Source of the DNA: a virus | Length of the DNA stretch: 64,000 bases | Virus record (IMG/VR): IMGVR_UViG_3300032308_002775 | Location: 89,670 to 153,669 of that record | Strand: one strand, 5' to 3' | Program-made: the position numbers and the translations under genes | Shown: piece after piece, positions 18,200-26,581 of the stretch | Layout of the letters: every line of letters starts with the position of its first letter | How positions within the stretch are numbered: the first letter of the stretch is position 1 | The notes under the pieces: generated by a model | Told to the model about the DNA's origin: nothing | The model's input: the letters and a program-made list of their open reading frames with translations, nothing else | The model's database searches: none

Positions 18200-18912
18200 T
18201 GGGCGCGTGCTTTACGAGCACCAAGTTTGAGGGCAACCTCACCAGCACAGAATTGCGTCGCCAATACGACGCCTATATCACTGATCTCCTGCACGAGCAC
18301 GGCACCGACGCCTACAACGGCACGCTGACTACCACCAGCGGACTGATCATCGAGGACAAAATCTTCGACACAGAGAAGGCGGCCTACGATCACGTCATCA
18401 ATAACACCCAAAAGTGGCAAGAAGCGCGGGCCGTAAAGTTTCGCGACATCCAAACCGAGCCCGACAAGCAACCGACTTACAACGGGCAACCGTTGCGTTT
18501 CGGCATCGGGCTGCTCGCGGGTGGCGTGACACTGCGAAGCGTCACGGGCGTGTTTGTCGACAGCGCACGGCAGCTAATTCCAGCCGACCAGCTCCCCGCG
18601 GCGCACAAAGCCAAAGCCGTTGCGCTATACGCGGACTACGATGAGAAATACGCCGCGTATGGCAGCGTGCGCCAACAGATCGACCAGCTCGTCACTGAGA
18701 AGATTCAGAACGTCAAGGCCGAACTGCCGACCACGTCCGACTACTCCGAGTTGAAGCGGCTGCTGAAGCAGCGCAAGCGCGCTTATGTCGCCTTGCAGAA
18801 GGCCTGCACGAAGATGCAGGAGTTTGATATTACACAATCGGCCAAGATCTACAGCACCAAGCAGGTCGACCACGGAACCAAGTGGTTCGTAGGCGGCTGG
18901 GCTGCCGAGTGA
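18199..18912 (+). CDS. Conserved phage hypothetical protein
   Basis: 237 residues with CCAGGAGGA before the ATG. Starts MGACFTSTKFEG; a helical Lys-rich segment (KRLLKQRKRAYVALQKAC) near 190 and a WFVGGWAAE end. I recognise the general type from other phages and plasmids but not a function. Confidence 0.65.
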   Translation: MGACFTSTKFEGNLTSTELRRQYDAYITDLLHEHGTDAYNGTLTTTSGLIIEDKIFDTEKAAYDHVINNTQKWQEARAVKFRDIQTEPDKQPTYNGQPLRFGIGLLAGGVTLRSVTGVFVDSARQLIPADQLPAAHKAKAVALYADYDEKYAAYGSVRQQIDQLVTEKIQNVKAELPTTSDYSELKRLLKQRKRAYVALQKACTKMQEFDITQSAKIYSTKQVDHGTKWFVGGWAAE

Positions 18913-18940
18913 CCCTAACCACACCAAGAAGGAGAACCTC

Positions 18941-19252
18941 ATGGACTACGTGAAGCAGATTCAGGACTGCGGCCTCGCCCTGGCGGACGCCGTGAAGATC
19001 GAGATGGACCTCGAGAACCGGCGCCACAATTTCAAGCTGGACGCGATCGGCCGGATCATGAAGTCGGGCGACAACCCGCTCACCAATAAGCCGCACAGCT
19101 ACAGCTCGGCGGAAGCACTGGTCACGACGGACCAGCGTTACGCCGATTACCTGGACGCAATCGCCAACGCCGTGCGCGGGAGGATTATCGCTAAGGCCCA
19201 GTACGACGCGGCCCTCGCCGCCGCCCGGCTCGTGGAAGCAACCGAGGTATGA
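18941..19252 (+). CDS. Conserved phage hypothetical protein
   Basis: 103 residues, AAGGAG upstream. Layout MDLENRRHN...KPHSYSSAEALVTTD...YAxY...RxxAxxxYDAAxxxARL matches a recurrent small phage family often near recombination genes. Helical, no enzyme motif. Confidence 0.65.
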   Translation: MDYVKQIQDCGLALADAVKIEMDLENRRHNFKLDAIGRIMKSGDNPLTNKPHSYSSAEALVTTDQRYADYLDAIANAVRGRIIAKAQYDAALAAARLVEATEV

Positions 19253-19593
19253 TGACTGAAACTAAGCAAGCAGTTGGGTTTGAGGCCGTCAGGGCCGCCA
19301 TCAAGCATTTTGAATCTATCCAGGTGATGAATCGCGCGTATGGTGCCCTCGACACCGAACCTGATGGCGTTTTCCAGCGAATTCTCTGGGACGTGATCAA
19401 CGACAAGGACACCAGCATCCCCATGAGCGGCGACGGCTGGGAGCTGTACACCAGCAGCATGGACTGCACCAAGGCGGCCGATGCGTTGCACCTGGCTGCA
19501 GTGGCCGCCGTGCAGGCAATCTTTGCCTGCCGAATTGCCGACCGCCGCAAGGTGCGTGAGTATCTCGAAGACTACTGCTGGCGGTGCAACTAG
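19249..19593 (+). CDS. Unknown small protein
   Basis: 114 residues (ATG 19249 or 19252) overlapping the previous TGA. Helical; CRIADRRKVREYLEDYC near the end. No family. Confidence 0.6.
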   Translation: MMTETKQAVGFEAVRAAIKHFESIQVMNRAYGALDTEPDGVFQRILWDVINDKDTSIPMSGDGWELYTSSMDCTKAADALHLAAVAAVQAIFACRIADRRKVREYLEDYCWRCN

Positions 19594-19610
19594 CCGTGGG
19601 CCGCGCAAAC

Positions 19611-20054
19611 ATGAAACAGGCGCGCGAGCACGTTAAGGCAGGCAACCGCTTTAGGGGCTCAAACGTCTTTGGTCGAAACCTGCACAACGGATCGTATTGC
19701 GTGTGGTCCTACACGGAAGCGTGGCCGCTTTATTTGCGCTGGTGCGGCGAATGGTTTGGCAATTCCGGCTGGTATTCGCGTACAACACACCAGCACAAAG
19801 TAATACTGTGTCCGGGAGACAAGATCAGCTGGCTGCCGCGTTCGGTGATGCAGGTGTTCGTGGCGTACTGCGATTCGGCGTCTTGGCACTCAAAAGACAC
19901 GCCGCTAGATTACGTGCTCGAGACCAGTGGCTTAATTCCGCCAAGGGCGGTGGTTGCGGTACCGCAGCCGAACATCCCCGAAGTCACGACGCATCTAGCT
20001 CGCGCTGAGGTTGACTGGGGCGCGGTTCGCAGGCGCCGGGTTATGCCGGTTTGA
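19611..20054 (+). CDS. Unknown Trp-rich protein with RRRRVM tail
   Basis: 147 residues from ATG 19611; GTG 19584 is an alternative. Trp/Tyr/His-rich. The C-terminus GAVRRRRVMPV recalls the tails of the 28340 and 29302 proteins. Ends convergently, 6 bp from terminase, with a GATATC palindrome over the junction. Confidence 0.6.
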   Translation: MKQAREHVKAGNRFRGSNVFGRNLHNGSYCVWSYTEAWPLYLRWCGEWFGNSGWYSRTTHQHKVILCPGDKISWLPRSVMQVFVAYCDSASWHSKDTPLDYVLETSGLIPPRAVVAVPQPNIPEVTTHLARAEVDWGAVRRRRVMPV

Positions 20055-20058
20055 TATC
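20053..20058. other. GATATC palindrome at a convergent gene junction
   Basis: TTTGATATCTTT lies across the stop of the plus gene (TGA shared) and just before the stop of terminase. One of 20 such sites. Confidence 0.7.
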
Positions 20059-20060
20059 TT

Positions 20061-21986
20061 TCAGAACCCGCTGAAGAACCGGTCGCCCAGGTCGTCGTCG
20101 GCCCAGTTGTCCGGGTTCTCGGCGGCTACAGTCTGCGCGCTGAGCCGTCCGAGCCCGGCTATCTCGGCGAAGTTTGGCAGCGACTGGTTGATGTGCCAGA
20201 GCGCGTTCGTGCCGAAGTTTACGCTTTGGGCAAAGTCGTCCGAGAGCAGCACGTTCCGGGTAATGGTGTAGATGTCGCCCGAGCTGCGGCTCTCGGTCTT
20301 GTTTTCGATGAGCGACAAAAAGTCAGCGATCAGTCCGGGATTGTCCTGCGTGATCCAGTCGTACTGGAAGAACCGGACCTGCTTGAGCTTGATTGCCTGG
20401 CAGGTGTACAAGAGCGAGCGCGTCTTATCGAGCGAGTAATGCGCGCGGTGGTTGAACGCCGTGGGTTCCTTGTAGACCATCAGGTCCTGCGCCGCCGAGC
20501 GGCACAGCCGGATGGCCATGACACGGTCGAGGTTAAACCCTGCCTGGACCATCACTGTTTCGCGCACCGTTCCGGCGCCGGTGTAGTCGTGCGTGACAAA
20601 ATCGCACTTAAACAACTCCGAGTACTTCATGCACTCCACGGCCTCGGCCAGGTGCTCGCCGCCCAGCATGATTCGCTTGCCCCACAGCACGTCGATCACG
20701 CCATCGGAACGGAAACCCAAGATCGAAATTACGGTGAAAGAAACACCCGCCTCACCGCCGCCGCCCCAGTCAATCGCCAAAATCCGGTGCTTGTACTGAT
20801 CGAGGTTCTTCAAGCACTCAGGGTCCGGCTCGCGCTTGTTCTCCCACGGGAGCAGGCAGGCGTTGCGCAGGTCGGTTTCCGTCACGAGCTTCTGCCCGGC
20901 GTCAATCGATTCGCCGAGCACCTCGTTGTAGAACTGGGCCTGCGTGTAGTTAAAGCCTTCGCGTTTTTGCAGCAACGTTGCCCACTTGTCGGGATCGGCG
21001 TAGTGCAGGGGCAATAAAAGCTGCGGCACGTGATAACCCGCGAAGTTCCATCGGCGATCCGGATGCCGATGAACCCAGCGGCCGTGCCTTGGATTGATTG
21101 GCTTCTGGCACTTGGCGCAGACCGTGGCTGGCGCCTTCTCGCTGATGTCGTCCCGGTAGGGGCCGATCATCGCGTCAAGGTCGTGCTCGCGAGACGGAAT
21201 GTTCCAGTGCCTGCACGAGTGGCACGGGATGAACCACTCGGCTGCCGAACTGCGCTGATATAACCCCTCTAAAGGGTTATCCAGGGTCTTCGGCGTGCCC
21301 GTGAAATGGCTCATCGCGAACCGCGAGTACGACATTGTCTCCTGGATAATCGGAATGTGGTCGGGGTCCATGTCCTGGACCTCGTCGATGCACATCCGGT
21401 CGCTGGACACACCACGCACCCGGTCGGCGTCGAGCATCGCGTAGCTGAACAGCATCATGCTCTTGTTCTTGAACGAGCGCTGCAGCACGTTGTTGTCGGT
21501 TTCGCTGCCGCACCACTGCGCTTTGATGGGAGACTGCTCGATAAAGCTCCGAACATAGTTGTTGCTGAACCGACGTATCTGTTCAAAGAGCGGTGTTACG
21601 TACAACGTTTTGAAGAACGGGATACTATTGGCTACCACAACACCATGCGCCGCCAACGAAGTGGATTTCGAGAGCTGACGGCCCGTCTTCCAGACCTGGC
21701 TCTTAGGCATGAGCACCCTGAACAGGGGCGCAAAGGGAAAGTGATCGTGGATTGAGTACGGCTTGCCGTTCAGGTTTAACACCAGCGGCAGGATCGGCTC
21801 CAGAGACGGAAACGCGCGCTGCTCGGCCAACGCCTTGAGCACCTGCGTTCGCTCATTTGCAGACCTCTGGTCGGTGACGTTAATACCGGCCAGTTCTTCC
21901 AGCAGCGATCGAACCCCGTTACCGGGCACTTCATGCGCTGCTAATTCCAGCGGGTTCACCGCCCGCGTATCTATCGATGGTGACAT
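20061..21986 (-). CDS. Phage terminase large subunit (GpA-like)
   Basis: 641 residues from ATG 21986; upstream in-frame starts would add a dozen residues. WKTGRQLSKST is a variant Walker A (GRQLSKST), MCIDEVQDM the Walker B. A central CHSC...CAKC zinc pair and the nuclease-start LAIDWGGGGEAG follow. This ATP-driven motor and nuclease cuts and pumps DNA into the procapsid. It is on the minus strand in a plus-strand region and its ATG abuts the ATG of the gene at 21987. Confidence 0.92.
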   Translation of the reverse strand: MSPSIDTRAVNPLELAAHEVPGNGVRSLLEELAGINVTDQRSANERTQVLKALAEQRAFPSLEPILPLVLNLNGKPYSIHDHFPFAPLFRVLMPKSQVWKTGRQLSKSTSLAAHGVVVANSIPFFKTLYVTPLFEQIRRFSNNYVRSFIEQSPIKAQWCGSETDNNVLQRSFKNKSMMLFSYAMLDADRVRGVSSDRMCIDEVQDMDPDHIPIIQETMSYSRFAMSHFTGTPKTLDNPLEGLYQRSSAAEWFIPCHSCRHWNIPSREHDLDAMIGPYRDDISEKAPATVCAKCQKPINPRHGRWVHRHPDRRWNFAGYHVPQLLLPLHYADPDKWATLLQKREGFNYTQAQFYNEVLGESIDAGQKLVTETDLRNACLLPWENKREPDPECLKNLDQYKHRILAIDWGGGGEAGVSFTVISILGFRSDGVIDVLWGKRIMLGGEHLAEAVECMKYSELFKCDFVTHDYTGAGTVRETVMVQAGFNLDRVMAIRLCRSAAQDLMVYKEPTAFNHRAHYSLDKTRSLLYTCQAIKLKQVRFFQYDWITQDNPGLIADFLSLIENKTESRSSGDIYTITRNVLLSDDFAQSVNFGTNALWHINQSLPNFAEIAGLGRLSAQTVAAENPDNWADDDLGDRFFSGF

Positions 21987-22151
21987 ATGCCCAAGTATCC
22001 CGAGCATGGTCGTTACGCGCAACCAAGCGCCGAAGGAGAACTCCAGTGGCTAGAGGACGGGATTCACGTCCTGTTTGAAGTCACGTGGCAAGCAACTGCC
22101 ACGCTTCTCGGCGCGCTGATTGGCGTCATCACCGGCGAAGAGCCGTGGTGA
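21987..22151 (+). CDS. Small membrane-active-looking protein
   Basis: 54 residues. ATG 21987 and the terminase ATG share the palindrome CATATG. Hydrophilic N-terminus (KYPEHGRYAQPSAEGE), then a hydrophobic stretch (TATLLGALIGVI) before the end. Weak GGTGA upstream. Could be membrane-anchored; function unknown. Confidence 0.5.
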   Translation: MPKYPEHGRYAQPSAEGELQWLEDGIHVLFEVTWQATATLLGALIGVITGEEPW

Positions 22152-22170
22152 CGGCATAACGACCGTGAGG

Positions 22171-22210
22171 CCTGGACGAGTATACTCAAGGGTGACTCGT
22201 TCAGGTTTTT
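22171..22210 (+). terminator. Intrinsic terminator abutting the next Shine-Dalgarno
   Basis: CCTGGACGAGT pairs with ACTCGTTCAGG (11 bp, one G-U) and is followed at once by TTTTT; AGGAG of the next gene starts one base later. This is a terminator or attenuator for the gene at 22223. Confidence 0.75.
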
Positions 22211-22222
22211 AGGAGCGCCGCC

Positions 22223-22447
22223 ATGGCTAATGTGGGACACAGCGCCAAGCTGTATCAGGAACGACGTGAGCCGAACTTGCGTGTAACTTTGCGCGGCCCA
22301 GGCCCGCAAATTTACCTGCCGGACAACGCGGCCAATCACCTTAACCTGGAGGCGCCGCTTCCGTTACCGACCCTGCTTGAAGACAACTGCGCGCCCGCTG
22401 ACGTGAAAACGCAGGTGTGGCCGCACGGAGACAAGTATGCCCCGTGA
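22223..22447 (+). CDS. Unknown small protein
   Basis: 74 residues, TTAGGAG upstream. Pro-rich C-terminal half (EAPLPLPTLLED). Stops in GTGA with the next gene. Confidence 0.6.
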   Translation: MANVGHSAKLYQERREPNLRVTLRGPGPQIYLPDNAANHLNLEAPLPLPTLLEDNCAPADVKTQVWPHGDKYAP

Positions 22448-22638
22448 ATGAAACCTACGATTATGAACGCTTGTTTCTGGTATTTGGAGGCGGCATCGTC
22501 GTGGTGTCCGCGATCGCTGTTCTAGGCGGTTGCCAATCTTTCGGCGATTTTGCTGCCGCGCTATTGGCGGGATACGTTCTGCTGCGCATCACCAACACAA
22601 TGCGCCAAGAAGACACGCAGTACAGGAGGCGCCGATGA
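22444..22638 (+). CDS. Small membrane protein
   Basis: 64 residues from GTG 22444. Two hydrophobic helices (FLVFGGGIVVVSAIAVLGG and FAAALLAGYVLL) and a basic end RRRR. Position next to another membrane protein suggests a shared function; holin-like size, but no proof. Confidence 0.6.
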   Translation: MNETYDYERLFLVFGGGIVVVSAIAVLGGCQSFGDFAAALLAGYVLLRITNTMRQEDTQYRRRR

Positions 22639-23042
22639 TTTCGGTTCTCGATTTCTTCGCTGTCGTCATGGCTACCGGCGCCGTAATCGAAGTCTGGCAC
22701 AAAGGCTCAATCTTCGCCGACCTCCGCGCCAGGGCGCAGGCTATCCAAGACGTCACCGAGCCGGACACGCTCAAGGGCAAGCTGCTCGAGCTGCTGATGT
22801 GCCCTTTCTGCAAGAGCTACCACGTGCCGTTCTACCTGGGCGTCATGATCTTGCTAGGTGACTGGGCTGGCGCTACGATCGGGGCAGTCGCGCGCCTGCT
22901 CGTCTACAGCCTGGCCGCGACGCGCATTTCCAACATCGTTGACGGGCTATTGCCGCCCAATCTTCAGTACGACCCACCCATTGAAGGAACCACCAGTGGA
23001 AAATCAGACGCCGGAGATTCAGTCAGATCGGCTTCCGTTTGA
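22635..23042 (+). CDS. Membrane protein with CPFC motif (DUF1360-like)
   Basis: 135 residues. An N-terminal hydrophobic helix, a middle CPFCKSYHVPFYLGVMILLG (Cys pair entering a membrane helix) and a further helix. The Cys-x-x-Cys-before-TM layout is that of DUF1360-type phage and bacterial membrane proteins. Function unknown. Confidence 0.6.
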   Translation: MISVLDFFAVVMATGAVIEVWHKGSIFADLRARAQAIQDVTEPDTLKGKLLELLMCPFCKSYHVPFYLGVMILLGDWAGATIGAVARLLVYSLAATRISNIVDGLLPPNLQYDPPIEGTTSGKSDAGDSVRSASV

Positions 23043-23379
23043 CGTTCAACTTTTCAAAGCTGCTGACGAGTTCTCCTCGGCTGTCATGAAGGCTGTGCCC
23101 GAGCTGCACGGCATCGCCATCGTTCCGATTTGGAACACGCAGCCCAAAGACACGCCCTCGGGGCTTCTGCGGCTGCGCAATCCGCAACCGCCGTTCGTTG
23201 CCAGCCTGCTATCGCTCTTGAAGCGCCTTACGGCGTTCAGCGTCGAAGTCCACAAGGACCTCATGAACCAATTCGGCATGTACGACCAGTACGCCGCCGA
23301 GTTGTCGCGCCAGATCGCTGCAAAGCAGGAAGAACTGGCCGCTCCCGCGGCGCCGCAGAGTGAGGACGCGAATGGCTGA
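22996..23379 (+). CDS. Unknown small protein
   Basis: 127 residues from GTG 22996, chosen for AAGGAA upstream; overlaps the membrane gene by 47 bp. Helical C-terminus with Gln/Ala/Glu. No family. Confidence 0.6.
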   Translation: MENQTPEIQSDRLPFDVQLFKAADEFSSAVMKAVPELHGIAIVPIWNTQPKDTPSGLLRLRNPQPPFVASLLSLLKRLTAFSVEVHKDLMNQFGMYDQYAAELSRQIAAKQEELAAPAAPQSEDANG

Positions 23380-23674
23380 CGACAAGACTCCGACAACCGA
23401 GATTACGATTGCCGCAGATAATGAGACGCTGCGGGATTTGCTCCAGAACCAATACGGCCGCTGCGAAGCGGGCGAAGTTCGCGCTGCGCTCGAGGGACAG
23501 TACTCGATCGTCTGGAACGAAGACGAGTTTCAGACGGCATTCGACCTTGTCGAGACAGCTCCGCCTTACGTCACTGTGGTAAACAAAGAAACCGGACAGC
23601 CCGGCACGCTGATCTACGTAGACAGCCCGCGGTTCTACTTCCTGTTCAACCCCGAGATCAACAATGGCGAATGA
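23372..23674 (+). CDS. Unknown small acidic protein
   Basis: 100 residues from ATG 23372, GAGG nearby. Beta-rich. No family. Confidence 0.6.
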   Translation: MADDKTPTTEITIAADNETLRDLLQNQYGRCEAGEVRAALEGQYSIVWNEDEFQTAFDLVETAPPYVTVVNKETGQPGTLIYVDSPRFYFLFNPEINNGE

Positions 23675-24128
23675 GGCCAGGCATCATTTCGACACCGGCG
23701 CAGTTCGTTCCGCAGACGTCGACGAGGAGCGTTGGGACCTGATCAGCCCGATTGGTCTGCAAGCGCTTGCCCGCACCTATGCCGAGGGCGCAAGGAAGTT
23801 TGGCGCGGCAAACTGGGAGAACGGCATGCCCGTGACGGATCTACTCAACCACGGCATTGCCCACATCTTCAAGTTCCTGGCTGGCGACCGGGCGGAAGAC
23901 CATCTGGCCCACGCGGCCTGGAACATTCTGGGAGCTATCCACTCACTGGAAAAGTGGCCGGAATTAAATGAGGGCCTGCTGCGTGGGCCGGGCTGCACTT
24001 GCCCACCCGCAGCCGCCACGCCCGCGGCCAATGGCGACAATCCAAAGATATCTTTGGGACCAGACGAGGTTCGCCAAAGGCTGGAGCAACTCGCGAAGAA
24101 GCCGCCAGCCTACGGCAGCTCGACCTGA
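23664..24128 (+). CDS. DUF5664-like (MazG-superfamily dNTP hydrolase-like) protein
   Basis: 154 residues. RWDLISPIGLQALARTYAEG, KFGAANWENGMP, LNHGIAHIFKFLAGDRAEDHL and AHAAWNILGAIH follow the DUF5664/dGTP-diphosphohydrolase N-terminal pattern, with E/D residues that would bind Mg. Relatives hydrolyse dNTPs in modified-base (Z-genome) phages, but the family is broad and I see no PurZ here, so dNTP-pool control is only a possibility. A GATATC site (24047) lies in the tail. Confidence 0.65.
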   Translation: MANEARHHFDTGAVRSADVDEERWDLISPIGLQALARTYAEGARKFGAANWENGMPVTDLLNHGIAHIFKFLAGDRAEDHLAHAAWNILGAIHSLEKWPELNEGLLRGPGCTCPPAAATPAANGDNPKISLGPDEVRQRLEQLAKKPPAYGSST

Positions 24129-24313
24129 TCGCTCGCGCGGCCCGCAGCTCTGATTGCAGACCTGTTTTCACAGCATTAAGTGAAACATTTTCCTGGCGCC
24201 CTTGTTTCTTGCGTTTCACAGATTACTGTGGAACGGAATTCGCCGCTGCGCACTAGAGTGCGCGGCTATCTCACGCAACCATGAAGGTTTTTTCTCGTAA
24301 GCGGAGTTCTTCC
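24129..24313 (+). other. Gene-free leader with small hairpins
   Basis: About 185 bp before the 24314 gene. Two TTTCAC-type hairpins (TTTCAC/GTGAAA near 24164-24183; TTTCACAG/CTGTGGAA near 24214-24233) and a G/C-rich stem GCCGC...GCGGC near 24242. A/T-rich between. A promoter is likely, but no convincing -35/-10 pair was found. Confidence 0.4.
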
Positions 24314-24694
24314 ATGCCCTTCAAGACCTACCGGCCCAGCAAGTCCGACCAGGCACGCGCCGTCGCTGCTCAACTCAAAGCCGAAGGCAAACCCGTCCGA
24401 CCGAAGACGGTGCTCGAGATTCTCGCCAAGCGCGGCGTCGTGATGGATCCCGGCCAATGCTCAAAGCTCACCGGCGAGTTCTGTAAGCGCCGCAAGCGCA
24501 CCTGGACGCGCCGCGCCTCGAAGGTCCGGACAGTGTCCAGCAACAACGGAGCGGCCAACGTCTGCGCCCCTGTTAAGACCTACAAGCACCTAGAGCTTGC
24601 CGCCGCGTTCGCCCAAAGTTGCGGCAGCGTTCACAAAGCGCAGCAGGCGCTAGCCGATCTGGCCACGATCGTCGAACCGTTTGTCAAGTCCTGA
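24314..24694 (+). CDS. Winged-helix protein with C-terminal helical domain (A)
   Basis: 126 residues from ATG 24314, preceded by GCGGAG; ATG 24281 would add 11. A wHTH-like start (SDQARAVAAQLKAEGKPVRP...ILAKRGV) leads to a basic linker, then HLELAAAFAQSCGSVHKAQQ. This two-part layout is the same as in 24739-25473 and is one I associate with abundant Planctomycetota proteins. Probably DNA-binding. Confidence 0.65.
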   Translation: MPFKTYRPSKSDQARAVAAQLKAEGKPVRPKTVLEILAKRGVVMDPGQCSKLTGEFCKRRKRTWTRRASKVRTVSSNNGAANVCAPVKTYKHLELAAAFAQSCGSVHKAQQALADLATIVEPFVKS

Positions 24695-24738
24695 TCTGAT
24701 TTCACACATCACCGTAAAATATCCCCAGAGGACCAGCT

Positions 24739-25473
24739 ATGTCTGACACCGAAGTCGACCCCATCTGGGACACCACCGAGCCGTTTGCCGAGCAGGCGCG
24801 CCCGGAACCAAAGTTGTCCAGGAAGAAAAAGTCCGGCACGGAGGCCGAAATCGTTCTGCCCGAAACCGACGAGCTGCCAGAGCCTGTAGAACCAGGCGAG
24901 CTAATCGACGGATCGGAGGACGACATTTCCGCGCTTGAGGAACAGGACCCCACTGTTCCAATCGAGGTCGCTGTTGACCTCGAAGACCGTGCCCGTGGCA
25001 ACGCCGAAAAGGCGGCTGCCCGAAAGAGGAGTGAACCCATGTCCGAGAAGACCAAGACCAAGGCCGAATGGATCCGCGACGAGATCGCCCAGCGCAAGGC
25101 CGACGGCGTCGAAACCATCCGCCCCCGCGACATCATCGCGGCGCTGGCGGAGAAGGGCGTCAAGGTCACGGCGCCCCAGGTCAGCGTGACCCTGCGCGAT
25201 TTCGACAAGCCGAAGGCGGCCAAGCCCGCGAAGACCATCAAGGCGGGCAAGCTGGTTGCGGCAACCAAGGCTGCTGAGAAGGCCAAGTCCCGGGAGCCCA
25301 AGCGGGCCACGGCACGGCTCAGCGCCGTTTCGGCAAAGCAGGCGCCCGCGGCCAACAAGCCGTCCTACGAGGCGCTGGAGGCCACGGCTGAGTTCGTGAA
25401 GACCAACGGCGGCCTGGAGACGGCGCGCCAGCTGCTCGATGCCTACGCGAAGTTGTTCAACCCGGCGGGCTGA
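24739..25473 (+). CDS. Winged-helix protein with acidic N-terminal extension (B)
   Basis: 244 residues. Residues 1-100 are acidic and disordered. From MSEKTKTKAEWIRDEIA (residue 101) a wHTH-like domain, an Ala/Lys-rich linker and a C-terminal ALEATAEFVKTNGGLETARQ domain parallel the 24314 protein. AGAGGAG lies eight bases before the internal ATG at 25039, so a 144-residue short form is likely made too. Transcription factor-like; targets unknown. Confidence 0.65.
   Translation: MSDTEVDPIWDTTEPFAEQARPEPKLSRKKKSGTEAEIVLPETDELPEPVEPGELIDGSEDDISALEEQDPTVPIEVAVDLEDRARGNAEKAAARKRSEPMSEKTKTKAEWIRDEIAQRKADGVETIRPRDIIAALAEKGVKVTAPQVSVTLRDFDKPKAAKPAKTIKAGKLVAATKAAEKAKSREPKRATARLSAVSAKQAPAANKPSYEALEATAEFVKTNGGLETARQLLDAYAKLFNPAG
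25032..25041 (+). promoter_or_regulatory. Internal start site with strong Shine-Dalgarno
   Basis: AGAGGAG (about 25025-25031) precedes an in-frame ATG at 25039 in the long gene; it would yield the winged-helix domain without the acidic region. Confidence 0.55.
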
Positions 25474-25617
25474 GAGTCCTTCCTGTCGCCTGCGCGGCCG
25501 GTGTCCGGCGCGTGTCACCACACGTCTGCCCCACCCGGCCCGGCTCCGCAGGTCCTCAAATTCGGGCGCGCTGCCCAACCGCGCGGCTTATCTGGCCGCG
25601 CCGCCCACGGAGGTTCT
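25474..25617 (+). promoter_or_regulatory. GC-rich structured leader
   Basis: 144 bp without a gene. Contains a GCCGG-TGT-CCGGC stem near 25497-25511 and CGCGGC/GCCGCG near 25583-25600, then ACGGAGG ahead of ATG 25618. Structure is suggestive of a terminator/leader; no U-tract. Confidence 0.45.
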
Positions 25618-25899
25618 ATGCCTACAGCCTGCCCCCTGCGCCCTCGTCGCGCCTATCAGGCCATGACGATGCCCGCGGGGACCATCAAACGTATTCATGT
25701 GAACCAGCACATTATCAAGGCCAACGTCTCCAACCAGACCGACGACCAAGCGGTCACCGTCCAGTGGCGCGGCAAGAGCTACATCGGCCGCGACGTCCAG
25801 ATCAAGGGCGCCAGCACCGTGATGCAGCGCATGGCCAAACCGCTTTCCTGCGGCGCCCGCATCTGGATCGAGACCCGCGCCGAAGTGGAAATCCTATGA
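25618..25899 (+). CDS. Conserved small protein (KPLSCGARxWIET family)
   Basis: 93 residues. Start picked on ACGGAGG. KRIHVNQHIIKAN, a central strand pair, and KPLSCGARIWIETRAEV at the end match a small family I recall from phages and Planctomycetota. Function unknown. Confidence 0.65.
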   Translation: MPTACPLRPRRAYQAMTMPAGTIKRIHVNQHIIKANVSNQTDDQAVTVQWRGKSYIGRDVQIKGASTVMQRMAKPLSCGARIWIETRAEVEIL

Positions 25900-26210
25900 G
25901 TCGCTATCACGAGACCCAGCGCGACGAGGACCTCGGCAGCCTGACTAACGCGCTGCAGTACCTCGACCAGATTCGCGCTACCTTTGGCGACGTGCTCGCC
26001 ATTCCCGAAGTGATCACGATCCAGGACGTCATGGCCATCGCCCTGGACACGACCAAGGGACCCCAGCTCATCGGCGACGTCTGCAGCCGCGACGAGATCG
26101 TCCATATCCTCCGGTCCTTCGCCGACAACCCGTGCGGCGACCCGGCCCTGATTGCGCAGTACGCGCTCAACGACTATCGCGAAACCCAAAAACTCACCAA
26201 CAAGGAGTAA
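25896..26210 (+). CDS. Unknown protein beside the Ycf35-like gene
   Basis: 104 residues, ATGA overlap. Helical. Ends four bases before the DUF1257 gene, so it is probably in that operon. Confidence 0.6.
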   Translation: MSRYHETQRDEDLGSLTNALQYLDQIRATFGDVLAIPEVITIQDVMAIALDTTKGPQLIGDVCSRDEIVHILRSFADNPCGDPALIAQYALNDYRETQKLTNKE

Positions 26211-26213
26211 CGC

Positions 26214-26576
26214 ATGAGCCACATCGTGCAGATTAAGACGGAAGTGAAGGATGAAATGGCGGTCCGCGCCGCCTGCCTGCGCCTCAAGTGGGAGCAGCCC
26301 GTGTTTGGCAAGCACCGCGTATTCAGCGTCGACCGCGAAGGCCTCGGGGTGACGATTCCCGGCTGGCACTTCCCGGTCGTCGTCAACATGTCGACCGGCG
26401 CGCTCGACTACGACAACTACAACGGCCACTGGGGCGAGCAGAAGCTGCTCGATCAGTTTCTCCAGGCCTATACGATCGAGAAGGCCAAGCTCGAGGCGCA
26501 GAAGATGGGTCACTCGGTGTATGAAGAGCCGATGGCCGATGGTTCGATCAAGCTCACCGTCACCGTGGAGGCCTGA
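26214..26576 (+). CDS. DUF1257 (Ycf35-like) protein
   Basis: 120 residues. MSHIVQIKTEVKDEMAVRAA, then VFSVDREGLGVTIPGWHFPV, DYDNYNGHWGEQKLLDQFLQ and GSIKLTVTVEA match DUF1257, whose plastid/cyanobacterial member is Ycf35. Biochemical role unknown. In many bacteria it sits next to DUF2997 and a Ycf46-type ATPase, exactly as here. Confidence 0.88.
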   Translation: MSHIVQIKTEVKDEMAVRAACLRLKWEQPVFGKHRVFSVDREGLGVTIPGWHFPVVVNMSTGALDYDNYNGHWGEQKLLDQFLQAYTIEKAKLEAQKMGHSVYEEPMADGSIKLTVTVEA

Positions 26577-26581
26577 CCAAC

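Noticed and set aside
23664-24128. Claim that the phage uses Z (diaminopurine) DNA
   Set aside because: Only a DUF5664-like gene is present; no PurZ, DatZ or DpoZ was recognised, and the family is common in ordinary phages.
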